A DNA stretch of 64,000 nucleotides from Pseudorhodoplanes sp. (GCA_022843165.1 JALHOD010000002.1:1-64000); one strand, 5' to 3'; shown: positions 19,036-28,152, counted from the first letter of the stretch. Numbers and translations: made by a program. Notes: a model not told the origin generated them from the letters alone.

Positions 19036-20250
19036 ATGAAAACCATCACCTGCATTTCCGACCTGCGCGATCTGGCGAAGCGGCGCGTGCCGCGGGCGTT
19101 CTTCGAATATGCCGACAGCGGCTCCTATGCCGAGGAGACATTGCGCGCCAACCGGTCCGACCTCGAAGCCATCAAGCTGCGCCAGCGCATTCTGATCGAC
19201 GTCGACAAGCGCGACCTGTCAACCACCATCGTCGGACAGAAGGCAGCGCTGCCGATCGCGCTGGCGCCCATCGGGCTGTGCGGGATGCAGCATGGCGACG
19301 GCGAAATTCTCGCCGCGAAGGCGGCGAACGAGGCCGGCGTGCCGTTCACGCTCTCCACCATGTCGGTGTGCTCGATCGAGCAGGTGGCGGAAGCCACCGG
19401 CAAGCCGTTCTGGTTCCAGGTCTATGTGATCCGCGACCGCGCCTTCATCCAGGACCTGATCAATCGCGCCAAGGCGGCGAAATGTTCGGCGCTGGTGCTA
19501 ACGCTCGATCTGCAGATTCTCGGGCAGCGCCACCGCGACGTGAAGAACGGCCTGACCGTGCCGCCCGAAATCAAGCTGTCGAACGTCGTCGACATCGCGA
19601 CCAAGCCGCGCTGGATCTGGAGCATCCTGAACGGCCGCAGCAAGACCTTCGGCAATCTCGCCGGCCATGTGAAGGGCATGGAGAATGTCAATTCGCTGGC
19701 GGAATGGACCGCAAGCCAGTTCGATCCCACCTTGAGCTGGAAGGATGTCGCCTGGGTCCGCAAATTGTGGCCGGGCAAGCTGATCCTGAAAGGCATCATG
19801 GACGTGGAGGATGCGAAGCTTGCGGCGAAGTCGGGCGCCGATGCGATCGTGGTGTCCAATCACGGCGGACGCCAGCTCGACGGCGCGGCCTCCTCGATCT
19901 CGATGCTGCCGCAGATCGCCGACGCGGTCGGCAAGGATATCGAGATCATGTTCGACGGCGGCGTGCGCTCGGGACAGGACATCATGCGCGCGCTCGCGCT
20001 GGGCGCGAAGAGCTGCATGATCGGCCGCTCCTATGTCTACGGCCTCGGCGCCGGCGGACAGGCCGGCGTGGCGAAGGCCATCGATATCCTGCGCAAGGAG
20101 CTGGATGTGACGATGGCGCTTTGCGGCGTCAGCCGCGTGAGCCAGATCGGGCCGCAGGTGATCGTGGGCGCGAGCGCGACCGACCCGTCGCCGGTCCGCA
20201 GCAAGCCGAAGGCGGCCAGAACCGCAGCGAAGAGCAAAAGGCGGGCGTGA
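19036..20250 (+). CDS. lldD: FMN-dependent alpha-hydroxy-acid dehydrogenase (L-lactate dehydrogenase-like)
   Basis: This 404-residue member of the FMN-dependent 2-hydroxy acid oxidase family oxidises L-lactate or a related acid to the keto acid. Counting from the ATG at 19036, the active-site His276 and Arg279 lie in VVSNHGGRQLDG. FMN-binding elements include PIALAPIGLCG near 73-83 and MFDGGVRSGQDIMRALALGAK. An upstream in-frame GTG (19018) is possible, but neither start has a strong ribosome-binding site. The C-terminal tail is Lys/Ala-rich. The stop overlaps the start of the MFS gene, implying co-transcription and perhaps a shared substrate. Confidence 0.85.
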   Translation: MKTITCISDLRDLAKRRVPRAFFEYADSGSYAEETLRANRSDLEAIKLRQRILIDVDKRDLSTTIVGQKAALPIALAPIGLCGMQHGDGEILAAKAANEAGVPFTLSTMSVCSIEQVAEATGKPFWFQVYVIRDRAFIQDLINRAKAAKCSALVLTLDLQILGQRHRDVKNGLTVPPEIKLSNVVDIATKPRWIWSILNGRSKTFGNLAGHVKGMENVNSLAEWTASQFDPTLSWKDVAWVRKLWPGKLILKGIMDVEDAKLAAKSGADAIVVSNHGGRQLDGAASSISMLPQIADAVGKDIEIMFDGGVRSGQDIMRALALGAKSCMIGRSYVYGLGAGGQAGVAKAIDILRKELDVTMALCGVSRVSQIGPQVIVGASATDPSPVRSKPKAARTAAKSKRRA

Positions 20251-21458
20251 CGATTACGGCACAAAGTCCGCGCGTTGTTGTCGCCGCGCTGGGCCTGGTG
20301 CAGATCCTGGCCTGGGGCTCCTCGTTCTATTTTCCCGCCGTGTTCGCGCCGGCCATCGTCGCCGAAACCGGCTGGCCGCTGCCCTGGGTGGTCGGCGGCG
20401 TGTCGATCGGATTGCTGGTGGCCGGGCTGATCTCGCCGCAGGTCGGACGGCTGATCGGCGATCACGGCGGGCGGCCGCTGCTGGCCGCGAGTTCGATCCT
20501 GTTCGCGCTCGGGCTGGCCGGGATCGGATGGTCGCCGAACCTGCCGGTCTATCTGGCGGCATGGTGCGTGGTCGGCCTCGGCATGGGCACCGGACTGTAC
20601 GACGCGGTGTTCGCGGCGCTCGGCCGCCACTATGGCGGCGCGGCGCGCAGCGCCATCACCACGCTGACATTGTTCGGCGGATTTGCCTCGACGGTGTGCT
20701 GGCCGCTCTCGGCGTATCTTCTCGAGACGATCGGCTGGCGCGGCGCGTGCTTCGTGTATGCAGCCTTGCATCTCGTCGTCGCCCTGCCCCTGCAGCTTCT
20801 TGTGATGCGCGACGGCCACGCTGTTCAAGCCAACGCGGTTGCAGACGCCTCGGCGCCATCCGGCGGACCCACACTGCCGACCGTGACCCATGAACGCGCG
20901 CTCATGATCGTGCTGGCGCTGGTCCTGTCGGTCGCGGCCGGCATCGGCTCCATCGTGGTGGTGCATCTGCTGATCTTCCTGCAGGCGCGCGACATCGCCT
21001 TCGCGGCGGCGGTCTCGCTCGGCATGCTGTTCGGACCCGCGCAGGTCGGCGCGCGCCTGGTCGAGCGGCTCTTTGGGTCGCGCTATCACCCGGTCTGGAC
21101 GCTGCTCGCGGCCACCATCCTGATGCTGGCGGGCCTCATCCTGCTGCTCGCAGGTCCCTGGCTGGTGGCGCCGGCGATCGTTCTGTATGCCGCCGGCTAC
21201 GGCATCAGCTGGATCGCGCGCGGCACGCTGCCGCTCGCGGTCTTTGGCGCGGCGCGCTATCCGCGCATCATGGGGCGGCTGGCCTTCCCGAGCCTGATCG
21301 TGCAGGCCTTAGCGCCCGCCGCCGGCGCGCTGATGATCGCGCAGACCGGCGCGCCCGCAACCATCGCCACGCTCGCGGTCCTGTCGGCGGTGAACGTCGC
21401 GCTGATGCTGGCGCTGTGGCGGATGACGGCCCAGAGCCGCAATCAGCCGTCCCTGTAA
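20247..21458 (+). CDS. MFS transporter
   Basis: This 403-residue major-facilitator protein has about twelve transmembrane helices. Helix 1 is VVVAALGLVQILAWGSSFYFPAVFAP, and the loop 2-3 region includes GRLIGDHGGRPLL, a form of the MFS motif A. GTG start 20247 overlaps the preceding stop (GTGA), so it is translationally coupled to the hydroxy-acid dehydrogenase. It may import or export that enzyme's substrate; this is inference. It ends in a strong inverted repeat shared with the convergent LLM gene. Confidence 0.85.
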   Translation: MTITAQSPRVVVAALGLVQILAWGSSFYFPAVFAPAIVAETGWPLPWVVGGVSIGLLVAGLISPQVGRLIGDHGGRPLLAASSILFALGLAGIGWSPNLPVYLAAWCVVGLGMGTGLYDAVFAALGRHYGGAARSAITTLTLFGGFASTVCWPLSAYLLETIGWRGACFVYAALHLVVALPLQLLVMRDGHAVQANAVADASAPSGGPTLPTVTHERALMIVLALVLSVAAGIGSIVVVHLLIFLQARDIAFAAAVSLGMLFGPAQVGARLVERLFGSRYHPVWTLLAATILMLAGLILLLAGPWLVAPAIVLYAAGYGISWIARGTLPLAVFGAARYPRIMGRLAFPSLIVQALAPAAGALMIAQTGAPATIATLAVLSAVNVALMLALWRMTAQSRNQPSL

Positions 21459-21466
21459 GCGAACTC

Positions 21467-21487
21467 CCTCCCCCTTTCAGGGGGAGG
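21467..21487. terminator. bidirectional hairpin between convergent genes
   Basis: CCTCCCCCT-TTC-AGGGGGAGG is a perfect 9-bp stem between the MFS stop (21458) and the LLM stop (21494). It has no U tract, so termination strength is uncertain. Confidence 0.45.
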
Positions 21488-21493
21488 TCTGTC

Positions 21494-22513
21494 TCACCGC
21501 CACCCCATGCCCGGCGCGACGTGTTTCAAAACCGCCTCGATCACATGCGCGTTGTAATCGACGCCGAGCTGGTTCGGCACGGTGAGAAGGAGCGTGTCGG
21601 CCTCCGCGATCGCCTCGTCCTGCTTGAGCTGCGCGATCAGCACGTCGGGTTCGGCAGCATAGCTGCGGCCAAAGATCGCGCGCTCGGCGCCGCCGAGAAA
21701 GCCGACCTGGTCCTGGCTCTCGTCGCCGCCGAAATACATGCGGTCGCGCTCGTCCACCAGCGCAAAGATCGAGCGCGACACCGACACCCGCGGCTCCCGC
21801 GCATGCCCGGCCTCCTGCCACGCCGCGCGAAAAAGCCGGATCTGCTCGGCCTGCTGCACATGAAAGGGTTTTCCGCTCTCGTCGATCTTGAGCGTGGAGC
21901 TTTGCAGGTTCATGCCGAGTTTTGCCGCCCATTGCGCCGTCGCGTTGGTGCCAGCGCCCCACCAGATGCGCTCGCGCAGGCCCGCCGCATGCGGCTCGAG
22001 GCGCAGGAGGCCGGGCGGGTTTGCAAACATCGGCCGCGGGTTGGGCTTAGCGAAACCCTCGCCGCGCAGCACGTCGAGAAACACTTCGGTGTGCCGCCGC
22101 GCCATGTCGGCGTCGGTTAGCCCATCGGGCGGCGCGTAGCCAAAGTAGCGCCAGCCGTCGATCACCTGTTCGGGCGAGCCGCGGGAAATGCCGAGCTGCA
22201 GGCGGCCGCCCGAGATGATGTCGGCAGAGCCCGCGTCCTCCGCCATGTAGAGCGGGTTCTCGTAGCGCATGTCGATCACGGCCGTGCCGATCTCGATCTT
22301 TTTCGTGCGCGCGCCGACCGCTGCCAAGAGCGGAAAGGGCGAGGCCAGCTGGCGAGCAAAATGATGCACGCGGAAATAGGCCCCGTCGGCGCCGAGCTGC
22401 TCGGCCGCGACCGAAAGCTCGATCGATTGCAGGAGCGCGTCGGAGGCCGAGCGGGTTTGCGACTGCGACGACGGGGTCCAGTGGCCGAAGGAGAGAAAGC
22501 CGATGTGTTTCAT
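21494..22513 (-). CDS. LLM-class flavin-dependent oxidoreductase
   Basis: This is a 339-residue luciferase-like (TIM-barrel) FMN or F420-type oxidoreductase starting MKHIGFLSFGHWTP. Visible family elements are GADGAYFRVHHFARQLASPFPLLAA (about 40-65), TAVIDMRYENPLYMAED, LGISRGSPEQVIDGWRYFGY and IWWGAGTNATAQWAA. These proteins act as monooxygenases or reductases on varied substrates, and none can be assigned. The first 67 codons have a close, truncated copy at 28200-28392. Confidence 0.88.
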   Translation of the reverse strand: MKHIGFLSFGHWTPSSQSQTRSASDALLQSIELSVAAEQLGADGAYFRVHHFARQLASPFPLLAAVGARTKKIEIGTAVIDMRYENPLYMAEDAGSADIISGGRLQLGISRGSPEQVIDGWRYFGYAPPDGLTDADMARRHTEVFLDVLRGEGFAKPNPRPMFANPPGLLRLEPHAAGLRERIWWGAGTNATAQWAAKLGMNLQSSTLKIDESGKPFHVQQAEQIRLFRAAWQEAGHAREPRVSVSRSIFALVDERDRMYFGGDESQDQVGFLGGAERAIFGRSYAAEPDVLIAQLKQDEAIAEADTLLLTVPNQLGVDYNAHVIEAVLKHVAPGMGWR

Positions 22514-22607
22514 GGGGGTGTTCGGGGATGAGGTGGTCGGTGCCCTATCTAGTGCAAATCCGCGTGGGAACGAAAGCGCGTAGGGTGACACTTGGCCGCG
22601 AGGGCCC

Positions 22608-22686
22608 CAGCATGATCTTGGGCTTGATCGACAAGGCGCGCGCGATGCTGACGCGCTGCTTCATGCCGCCGGAGAGCTCGGACGGG
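22608..22686 (-). pseudogene. remnant of an ABC-transporter ATPase
   Basis: The minus strand encodes PSELSGGMKQRVSIARALS followed by IKPKIML and then loses similarity. This is the ABC signature (LSGGMKQRVSIARAL) plus the start of Walker B, as in SsuB/TauB/NrtD-type ATPases, and only about 26 codons survive. The Walker A half and the DEP box are gone. It lies between the TetR-type gene and the LLM gene and marks an old deletion. Confidence 0.8.
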
Positions 22687-22692
22687 CGAGTC

Positions 22693-23415
22693 TTAAGGTT
22701 TGGCGCGGACGCGCCGTGCCGCGTGACGTGGCCGCTTTGATAAGACCAAACAATCCTTCGCTGGCGCCAGCCCTTGAATAAAAAGCTGCAGGGAACGCTG
22801 CAGCTCTGCGATACCTTTGTCGATATCGAGCTCCTTGGTCATGAGCCACCGACGCAATTCCACCTGAAAGATGCAGAAAGCGACCCATCCAATGAAGCCG
22901 GAGTCTTCAGACGACTGAATCATTCCGCGATCCAGGGCTCGCTTCATGACGGCTCCAACCAATTTGATGACGCGTTCGCGCGTGGCCTGAAAACGATCAG
23001 CCTGCCGCCCCGAATCGTAAAAGGCCATCTCACGCAGCATCAGACGAGACAACTCTGGCTGACGGCCAAAGAATTCATAGTGGTGGCGAAACAAGGTCAG
23101 CAAGCTTTGCAGACAGGATTCGTCCTCCCTGACAGTCGCCTCAGCTCTGCTTGTCGTCTCAGCAAGTTCGTCGTTAGCAACCAGGAACAGAAGATCGCGC
23201 TTGTTGTCGGCGTAGATGAACACAGTGCCGATGCCGACTCCCGCGCGTAGCGCGATCTCGCGCGTGGTGGTGTCGTCAAAGCCCTTGGTGATGAACAATT
23301 CGCGCGCTGCGACCTTTATCCGGTGCAACTTGTCCATCTTGTTCTTCTCACGCAGCCCCAGCGACGCGTCGTCCGCCGGACGGAGGCTGGTTCTCTTGGT
23401 GGTCAAGGCTGGCAT
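22693..23415 (-). CDS. TetR-family transcriptional regulator
   Basis: This encodes 240 residues from the ATG at 23415 (MPALTTKR); starts at 23457 or 23337 are also possible. A TetR N-terminal HTH is clear: HRIKVAARELFITKGFDDTTTREIALRAGVGIGTVFIYADNKRDLLF. The C-terminal helical domain is the ligand pocket and dimer surface. The tail ending RHAARRVRAKP is basic. It is divergent from the DHDPS-family gene, so it most likely represses the catabolic set at 23625-28054 and is relieved by a pathway metabolite. It lies next to DNA scars. Confidence 0.85.
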   Translation of the reverse strand: MPALTTKRTSLRPADDASLGLREKNKMDKLHRIKVAARELFITKGFDDTTTREIALRAGVGIGTVFIYADNKRDLLFLVANDELAETTSRAEATVREDESCLQSLLTLFRHHYEFFGRQPELSRLMLREMAFYDSGRQADRFQATRERVIKLVGAVMKRALDRGMIQSSEDSGFIGWVAFCIFQVELRRWLMTKELDIDKGIAELQRSLQLFIQGLAPAKDCLVLSKRPRHAARRVRAKP

Positions 23416-23535
23416 TGGGTTCTCACGAACTTTCTGACGAAAAACTTGATGGCTCATCTAGCCGCTTGAGCACAAGCCGACGCAAGTGGTTGTCCCCACG
23501 AGAGGACACGGTCCCACCTTAACCCTTGACGAGCG

Positions 23536-23580
23536 CACTTGACATATAAATGATCATGCTCAATTATGACTATAATCAAT
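23536..23580 (+). promoter_or_regulatory. AT-rich promoter/operator region for the catabolic set
   Basis: TTGACA (23539-23544) is a consensus -35 box, followed by AT-rich DNA. The best -10 candidates are ATTATG (18-nt spacer) or the more distant TATAAT at 23571. ATTAT-GACT-ATAAT (23563-23576) is a perfect inverted repeat, a candidate TetR-type operator. The GC drop against the flanks is strong. Confidence 0.45.
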
Positions 23581-23624
23581 ATTATGGCAATGCGCGCAGC
23601 AAGAAACTTGCAGGGGAGATTTTG

Positions 23625-24611
23625 ATGACCACCGTCGGCCATCGCCGCTATGTCGCCGTGCTGTTGCCGTTCGACAAATCCTTCAAGGTCGATGAGCAGG
23701 CCTTTCGGCGCTATGTCCGTTATTTCGCCGACGATCCGCGTTTCGTGCGCGAAGGTGGTCTCTGCATCAATCCAGAAGCCGGCGAGATTTTCTATCTCTC
23801 GCGCGAGGAAAAACGGCGTGTGCTCGAGATTGCGATGGAAGAGGCGCACGGCAAGCTGCCGATCATCGCCGGCACCTGGGCGCTGACGACCGAAGAAACC
23901 GTCGCAACTGCGAGGGACTGCAAGGCACTCGGTGTCGACGGCATCTTCGTGACGCCGCCTGGCGGCGCACAGGACGTCACGTCATGCTGGGATGCAGACA
24001 GCTATCCAGAAATCTGGCTCGACCAGATCATTGCGCAGGATCGCGCCGTCGATCTTCCGATTGTGACCCATCCCGTCGGCGGAGCGAAGCCGCCATTCCA
24101 CCCGGGCCTGCCGCTCGCCGCGACACTGCACATCTGCCGCGAGGTCAAGAACGTGGTCGGCTGGAAGATGACCTACATGTATGATGGCTTCCGGATCATC
24201 GCGAAGGGGCTGCGTGAACTTGATCGTCCAGTTGCTGTCATGGGCGCGCTGGCGTCCCGCTTCCATGAATACCGGGCAACGGGGATGTTCGATGGCACGT
24301 TGAGCGGTTTCTGGACCTTTGCCAAGGAACCCATGCTCGATCATCTCGACGCATGGGACGCGCGCGACATCGACAAGGCCTGCGCGATCTGGAATGGCGG
24401 GCTGTGCGAACTGCATGAGTACATCGCCGACATGGGCCGGCTGCATGTCCGCTACAAGACGGCAACCTGGTTGCGCGGTCTGATTCCGAATCCGTTTATG
24501 CGCGCTCCAATGCCGAAGCCAAAACAGCAAGAGATTGACACGATCTATCGCCTGCTGAAGGGCCTCAATCTCGATGTGATCGAATTGAAAGAAACGCGTA
24601 TCGCCGCGTGA
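23625..24611 (+). CDS. dihydrodipicolinate synthase-family aldolase/lyase
   Basis: This 328-residue (beta/alpha)8 protein starts MTTVGHRRYVAVLLPFD, after a GGGGAG ribosome-binding site. Family members form a Schiff base and cleave or join pyruvate-type carbon skeletons. The putative Schiff-base Lys is in NVVGWKMTY. The usual TPYY motif, whose Tyr relays protons in true DapA, is replaced by VTPPGGAQDV, so lysine biosynthesis is unlikely. It is the first gene of a four-gene set and overlaps the hydrolase frame, pointing to a catabolic aldolase or hydratase-aldolase. Confidence 0.82.
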   Translation: MTTVGHRRYVAVLLPFDKSFKVDEQAFRRYVRYFADDPRFVREGGLCINPEAGEIFYLSREEKRRVLEIAMEEAHGKLPIIAGTWALTTEETVATARDCKALGVDGIFVTPPGGAQDVTSCWDADSYPEIWLDQIIAQDRAVDLPIVTHPVGGAKPPFHPGLPLAATLHICREVKNVVGWKMTYMYDGFRIIAKGLRELDRPVAVMGALASRFHEYRATGMFDGTLSGFWTFAKEPMLDHLDAWDARDIDKACAIWNGGLCELHEYIADMGRLHVRYKTATWLRGLIPNPFMRAPMPKPKQQEIDTIYRLLKGLNLDVIELKETRIAA

Positions 24612-24649
24612 CGTCTGCGGTAGTCCGGGCACTCAAGGAAGCGGCTGAA

Positions 24650-26452
24650 ATGACCAAGATCGACACGAGCACTCTGACACTGAGCTCGAGCGAAGCGCCG
24701 CCGACCGATTACGACCGGCCGCCGACATACCAGAGCATGGTTCGCGAGACCGACGTCTATGTTCCGATGCGCGATGGCGTCAAGGTCTGCGTGGATATTT
24801 ACCGGCCGGAGACGACGGAAAAACTTCCGGTGCTGCTGGCCTTTGCGATCTACAACAAGGATTTCCAGGGGCCGGAGGTCGCGAAGGAACTGCCGCCACA
24901 GCCGGCCTGGTCACCCCTGTGGACCGGTCCCCTCGAAGCCGGCGACACCCACTTTCTGGTGTCCCGCGGCTACATCCATGTCATTGGATCGCCGCGCGGT
25001 GTCGGCAAATCGGAAGGCGGCGGATCGCGGCAATGGGACAGCTACGATCTGATTGAGTGGATTGCCGCGCAGCCGTGGTGTGACGGCAATGTGGGGATGG
25101 TTGGAATTTCCGGCTTCGGCGCCGAACAATTCCACGTCGCGAAGCAGCAGCCCCCGCATCTTAAGGCGATTTTCCCGTTCGACCCGCGCGGCGCCTACGG
25201 CGTGCTTGGCAGTTTCCGTGAGGAATATCCCGGCGGCGTGCTGCACCTGTTCCGCTATCTGGTCGGCCACTTCTCGGCAATGCACCAGCACAGGGGTTCG
25301 CCGGGGCCGCTTCCAGAGCCCAAGGAAACGCACTGGCGGGAGGCGATGGCCAATCCGGACTACCGGATGTATCCGAACATCCTGAATCTGCTCGCGCAAA
25401 AGGGGCAGCACATGCCCCCGATTTTCGATCTGTTTATCGATCCTTACGACAAGGCAGGTACCACTGAACATGCAGAATCCGAACTGTCGAAGATCAAGGT
25501 CCCGTTCTACACAGGCTCAGGCTGGTACGGCTACACATACAAGACTCATCTGAACGGCGCACAGAACTATTTCGCCGCGGTCGATGCGCCCAAGAAGCTC
25601 ATGCTGACGGGACCGGCTCACGTCGAGCGTCCTTTCCATTCTTTCCATCGCGAGATGCTGAAATGGTTCGATCACTGGCTGCGCGGCATCGAGACCGACG
25701 TCATGCGCGAGCCGCCCGTAAAGTATTGGGTGATGGGCGAAAACCGTTGGCGTACCGCCGCGAACTGGCCATTGCCGGAGACTCGGTGGACGAAACTCTA
25801 TCTCAACAGTTGGGAACGCCTGGGTGCGGAGCCGTTTGTGCCGGCCAGCGTCGATCAGTTCATCCCGCCCGATGCCTTTGTGCAAATGCCGCCGACACAA
25901 ACGAGGGTGATTCAGAAGCTCCGATACCTCACCGATCCGCTCCCTGAAGATCTGTTGGTCGCCGGTCCGATATCACTGACCTTGTTCGCGGAGATTGACC
26001 AGGAAGACACCAACTGGTTTGCGATCCTCAAGGATGCAGGGCCGGATGTGTCGGTGATGAGCGTCCGCGAAGGCGAACGTGAACGACCCGACGACATCCC
26101 CGAACGCGAGGTTACCCGCGGATGGCTCAAAGCATCCCTGCGCGCAACCGACGATAAGCGTTCAAAGCCGTGGAAGCCTTGGCATCTTCTGACGCGGGAA
26201 AGCCGCAAGCCGGTCGTGCCTGGCGAAATCAACGAATATCAGATTGAAATCATGGCGACGGCCAATCTGTTCCGCAAAGGCCACCGAATCTGCCTGGAGA
26301 TCGCCAGCCTCGACCTTCCGACCGGCGTCGCGGGCGCCACCAACGCCGAGTACGTGCCGTATCACATCTGCAGCAGCAGACCCGTACTGCATAGGGTTTA
26401 TCACGACGCCAACCGGCCTTCGCACCTGCTCCTGCCTGTCGTTCCGACCTGA
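24650..26452 (+). CDS. CocE/NonD-family hydrolase
   Basis: This 600-residue alpha/beta-hydrolase with a C-terminal jelly-roll domain is related to cocaine esterase and X-Pro dipeptidyl-peptidase. The N-terminal core has VYVPMRDGVKVCVDIYRPE, then the nucleophile elbow GMVGISGFGAEQF with its Ser in the GxSxxG context. A cap region and a beta-sandwich (EINEYQIEIMATANLFRKGHRICLEIASLDLP) complete it. The start at 24650 has AAGGAAG 8 nt upstream; a GTG at 24608 overlapping the previous stop is the alternative. It hydrolyses an ester or amide, substrate unknown. Confidence 0.87.
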   Translation: MTKIDTSTLTLSSSEAPPTDYDRPPTYQSMVRETDVYVPMRDGVKVCVDIYRPETTEKLPVLLAFAIYNKDFQGPEVAKELPPQPAWSPLWTGPLEAGDTHFLVSRGYIHVIGSPRGVGKSEGGGSRQWDSYDLIEWIAAQPWCDGNVGMVGISGFGAEQFHVAKQQPPHLKAIFPFDPRGAYGVLGSFREEYPGGVLHLFRYLVGHFSAMHQHRGSPGPLPEPKETHWREAMANPDYRMYPNILNLLAQKGQHMPPIFDLFIDPYDKAGTTEHAESELSKIKVPFYTGSGWYGYTYKTHLNGAQNYFAAVDAPKKLMLTGPAHVERPFHSFHREMLKWFDHWLRGIETDVMREPPVKYWVMGENRWRTAANWPLPETRWTKLYLNSWERLGAEPFVPASVDQFIPPDAFVQMPPTQTRVIQKLRYLTDPLPEDLLVAGPISLTLFAEIDQEDTNWFAILKDAGPDVSVMSVREGERERPDDIPEREVTRGWLKASLRATDDKRSKPWKPWHLLTRESRKPVVPGEINEYQIEIMATANLFRKGHRICLEIASLDLPTGVAGATNAEYVPYHICSSRPVLHRVYHDANRPSHLLLPVVPT

Positions 26453-26498
26453 CGCACCTGAGCAATCACATCACGCAACAACGGGATCGTACATCGTC

Positions 26499-27053
26499 AT
26501 GGAAATCAAACAGCCGACACGGCGGATCGTCACCGGGCACGATGCCCAGGGTAAGGCCGTGGCCCTGTTCGATGGACAAGTCACGCCACACCAAAAACGC
26601 CCGGGTGGCAACGCCATCTCCATGCTTTGGGTGACCACCGAGAGTCCGGCCGACATCGACGTCACCACCGACCGGACCCAGATCGAGGTCGGCGTCCCTC
26701 CGCCGCCGAACGGTTCGATCTTCCGGATCGTGGATTTTCCGCCGACCTCCGGCGCCGCTCCCGTCGATCACCACAAGATGCTGATCGGCATGGGCATCGA
26801 TCCTGCGACGCAAGGCTATATGCGGCATGCAAACACGCATCGCACACGGAGCATCGACTATGCCGTCGTGCTGGATGGCGAAATCGACATGCTGATGGAC
26901 GACACCGAAGTGCATATGAAGGCCGGCGATGTGCTGGTGCAGCAGGGAACCAACCACGCCTGGGTGAACAACGGCACCAAGCCGTGCCGTATCGCTTTTA
27001 TTCTGATCGACGCACAGGAGCCGGCCGCCTGGAAGAAGCGCTGGAATAAATAA
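26499..27053 (+). CDS. cupin-domain protein
   Basis: This encodes 184 residues beginning MEIKQPTRRIVTGHDAQGK. The C-terminal half is a cupin barrel: RSIDYAVVLDGEIDMLMDDTEVHMKAGDVLVQQGTNHAWVNNGTKPCRIAFILID. The second cupin motif carries the His of NHAW. The first motif keeps its Glu (GEIDM) but has Tyr/Val rather than the usual HxH, so metal binding may be altered. It may be an isomerase, dioxygenase or ligand-binding accessory. It sits between the hydrolase and the binding-protein genes on one transcript. Confidence 0.8.
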   Translation: MEIKQPTRRIVTGHDAQGKAVALFDGQVTPHQKRPGGNAISMLWVTTESPADIDVTTDRTQIEVGVPPPPNGSIFRIVDFPPTSGAAPVDHHKMLIGMGIDPATQGYMRHANTHRTRSIDYAVVLDGEIDMLMDDTEVHMKAGDVLVQQGTNHAWVNNGTKPCRIAFILIDAQEPAAWKKRWNK

Positions 27054-27091
27054 TCGGCTCGCCAAGAGCCGGACATCACAGGGAGAAGACA

Positions 27092-28054
27092 ATGAACATC
27101 TGGCCTCGCGTCCTTTTGGCAGTGGCAACGCTCGCAAGTTCTGGTGCACTCGCACAGACATATCCAACCCGATCGGTCACCATCGTTGCCGCGACGACCC
27201 CCGGATCGCTGCCCGATGTGCTGGCGCGCCGAGTTGGGCAAGAGCTCTCGCAAAAATGGGGTCAGCCGGTTGTGATCGAGAACCGGCCGGGCGGCGCCTA
27301 TGCCATCGCGGCCTCGGCCGTGACCAACGCCCCGGCCGACGGCTACACGCTGCTCGTCAGCGAGGCCGGGCTTTACACGACCCAGCCGCATCTCGTGAAA
27401 AAGCGCAGAGATTATTCTGTCAGCGACTTGGTGCCGGTCACCGGAATGGCGAGCATCCCCCTGTCATTCGTCGCTCATCCGTCGCTGGGAGTGAATTCGA
27501 TCAGCGATCTGATCGCGCTTGCCAAGGCGAAGCCGGGAGAAATCAACTACGGCACCACAGGCCCCGGCACTGCGCCGCACCTGGGCGTGCTTCTGCTCGA
27601 GAGCATGGCGAAGGTCAAAATGACGGCGGTTCATTACAAGGGCGTTTCTCTGGCCACGAACGATCTCATGGCCGGACATATTCCCCTTCTGGCGATCGCC
27701 CCTTCACTGGCCATGCAGGCTTACAAGGCCGGCAAGGTCAAGATGCTTGGCGTCGCCAGCACAAAACCGATTGCTCAGTTACCGGGCGTTCCGACCGTGG
27801 CCGAAGCCGTTCCCGGCTTCGAAATGAACGTTTCGTTTGCTGTCTTCGCACGCGCCGGAACTCCCAAAGACGTGATTGCCAAGATCAATGCCGACGTGCA
27901 GCAGATTATTGAAACTCCGGATTTCCGAAAATTCCTGGAGCCACAAGCGCTGCAGCCCATGCTCGGATCGCCGGAACAGCTCACGCGCTCACTGGCGGCC
28001 GAGTCCGACAGAATGGAAAAGCTTATCCGGGACGTCAATCTCTCCCTCGAGTGA
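27092..28054 (+). CDS. TctC/Bug-type periplasmic binding protein
   Basis: This 320-residue protein has a Sec signal peptide (MNIWPRVLLAVATLASSGALA). The Bug family fold is shown by YPTRSVTIVAATTPGSLPDVLARRVGQELSQKWGQPVVIENRPGG and TTGPGTAPHLG. Such proteins bind carboxylates or aromatic acids and serve tripartite tricarboxylate transporters or signalling. No TctA/TctB genes are adjacent, so it either uses the set at 58720-60717 or works as an orphan receptor. It closes the TetR-controlled set, and an AGGGAG ribosome-binding site precedes it. Confidence 0.88.
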   Translation: MNIWPRVLLAVATLASSGALAQTYPTRSVTIVAATTPGSLPDVLARRVGQELSQKWGQPVVIENRPGGAYAIAASAVTNAPADGYTLLVSEAGLYTTQPHLVKKRRDYSVSDLVPVTGMASIPLSFVAHPSLGVNSISDLIALAKAKPGEINYGTTGPGTAPHLGVLLLESMAKVKMTAVHYKGVSLATNDLMAGHIPLLAIAPSLAMQAYKAGKVKMLGVASTKPIAQLPGVPTVAEAVPGFEMNVSFAVFARAGTPKDVIAKINADVQQIIETPDFRKFLEPQALQPMLGSPEQLTRSLAAESDRMEKLIRDVNLSLE

Positions 28055-28152
28055 CCCCCTGCATCCCTTGAGACGCGGCCACACACATCGGCTTTAGCCG
28101 ATTGCGATCCCAATGTGCCGAGGTCGGGTACGCCCGACTCGGTTGCCGCTCT

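Noticed and set aside
23539-23576. A consensus TTGACA/TATAAT promoter
   Set aside because: TTGACA and the exact TATAAT are 26 bp apart, too far for one promoter; kept only as an AT-rich regulatory region with a weaker -10.
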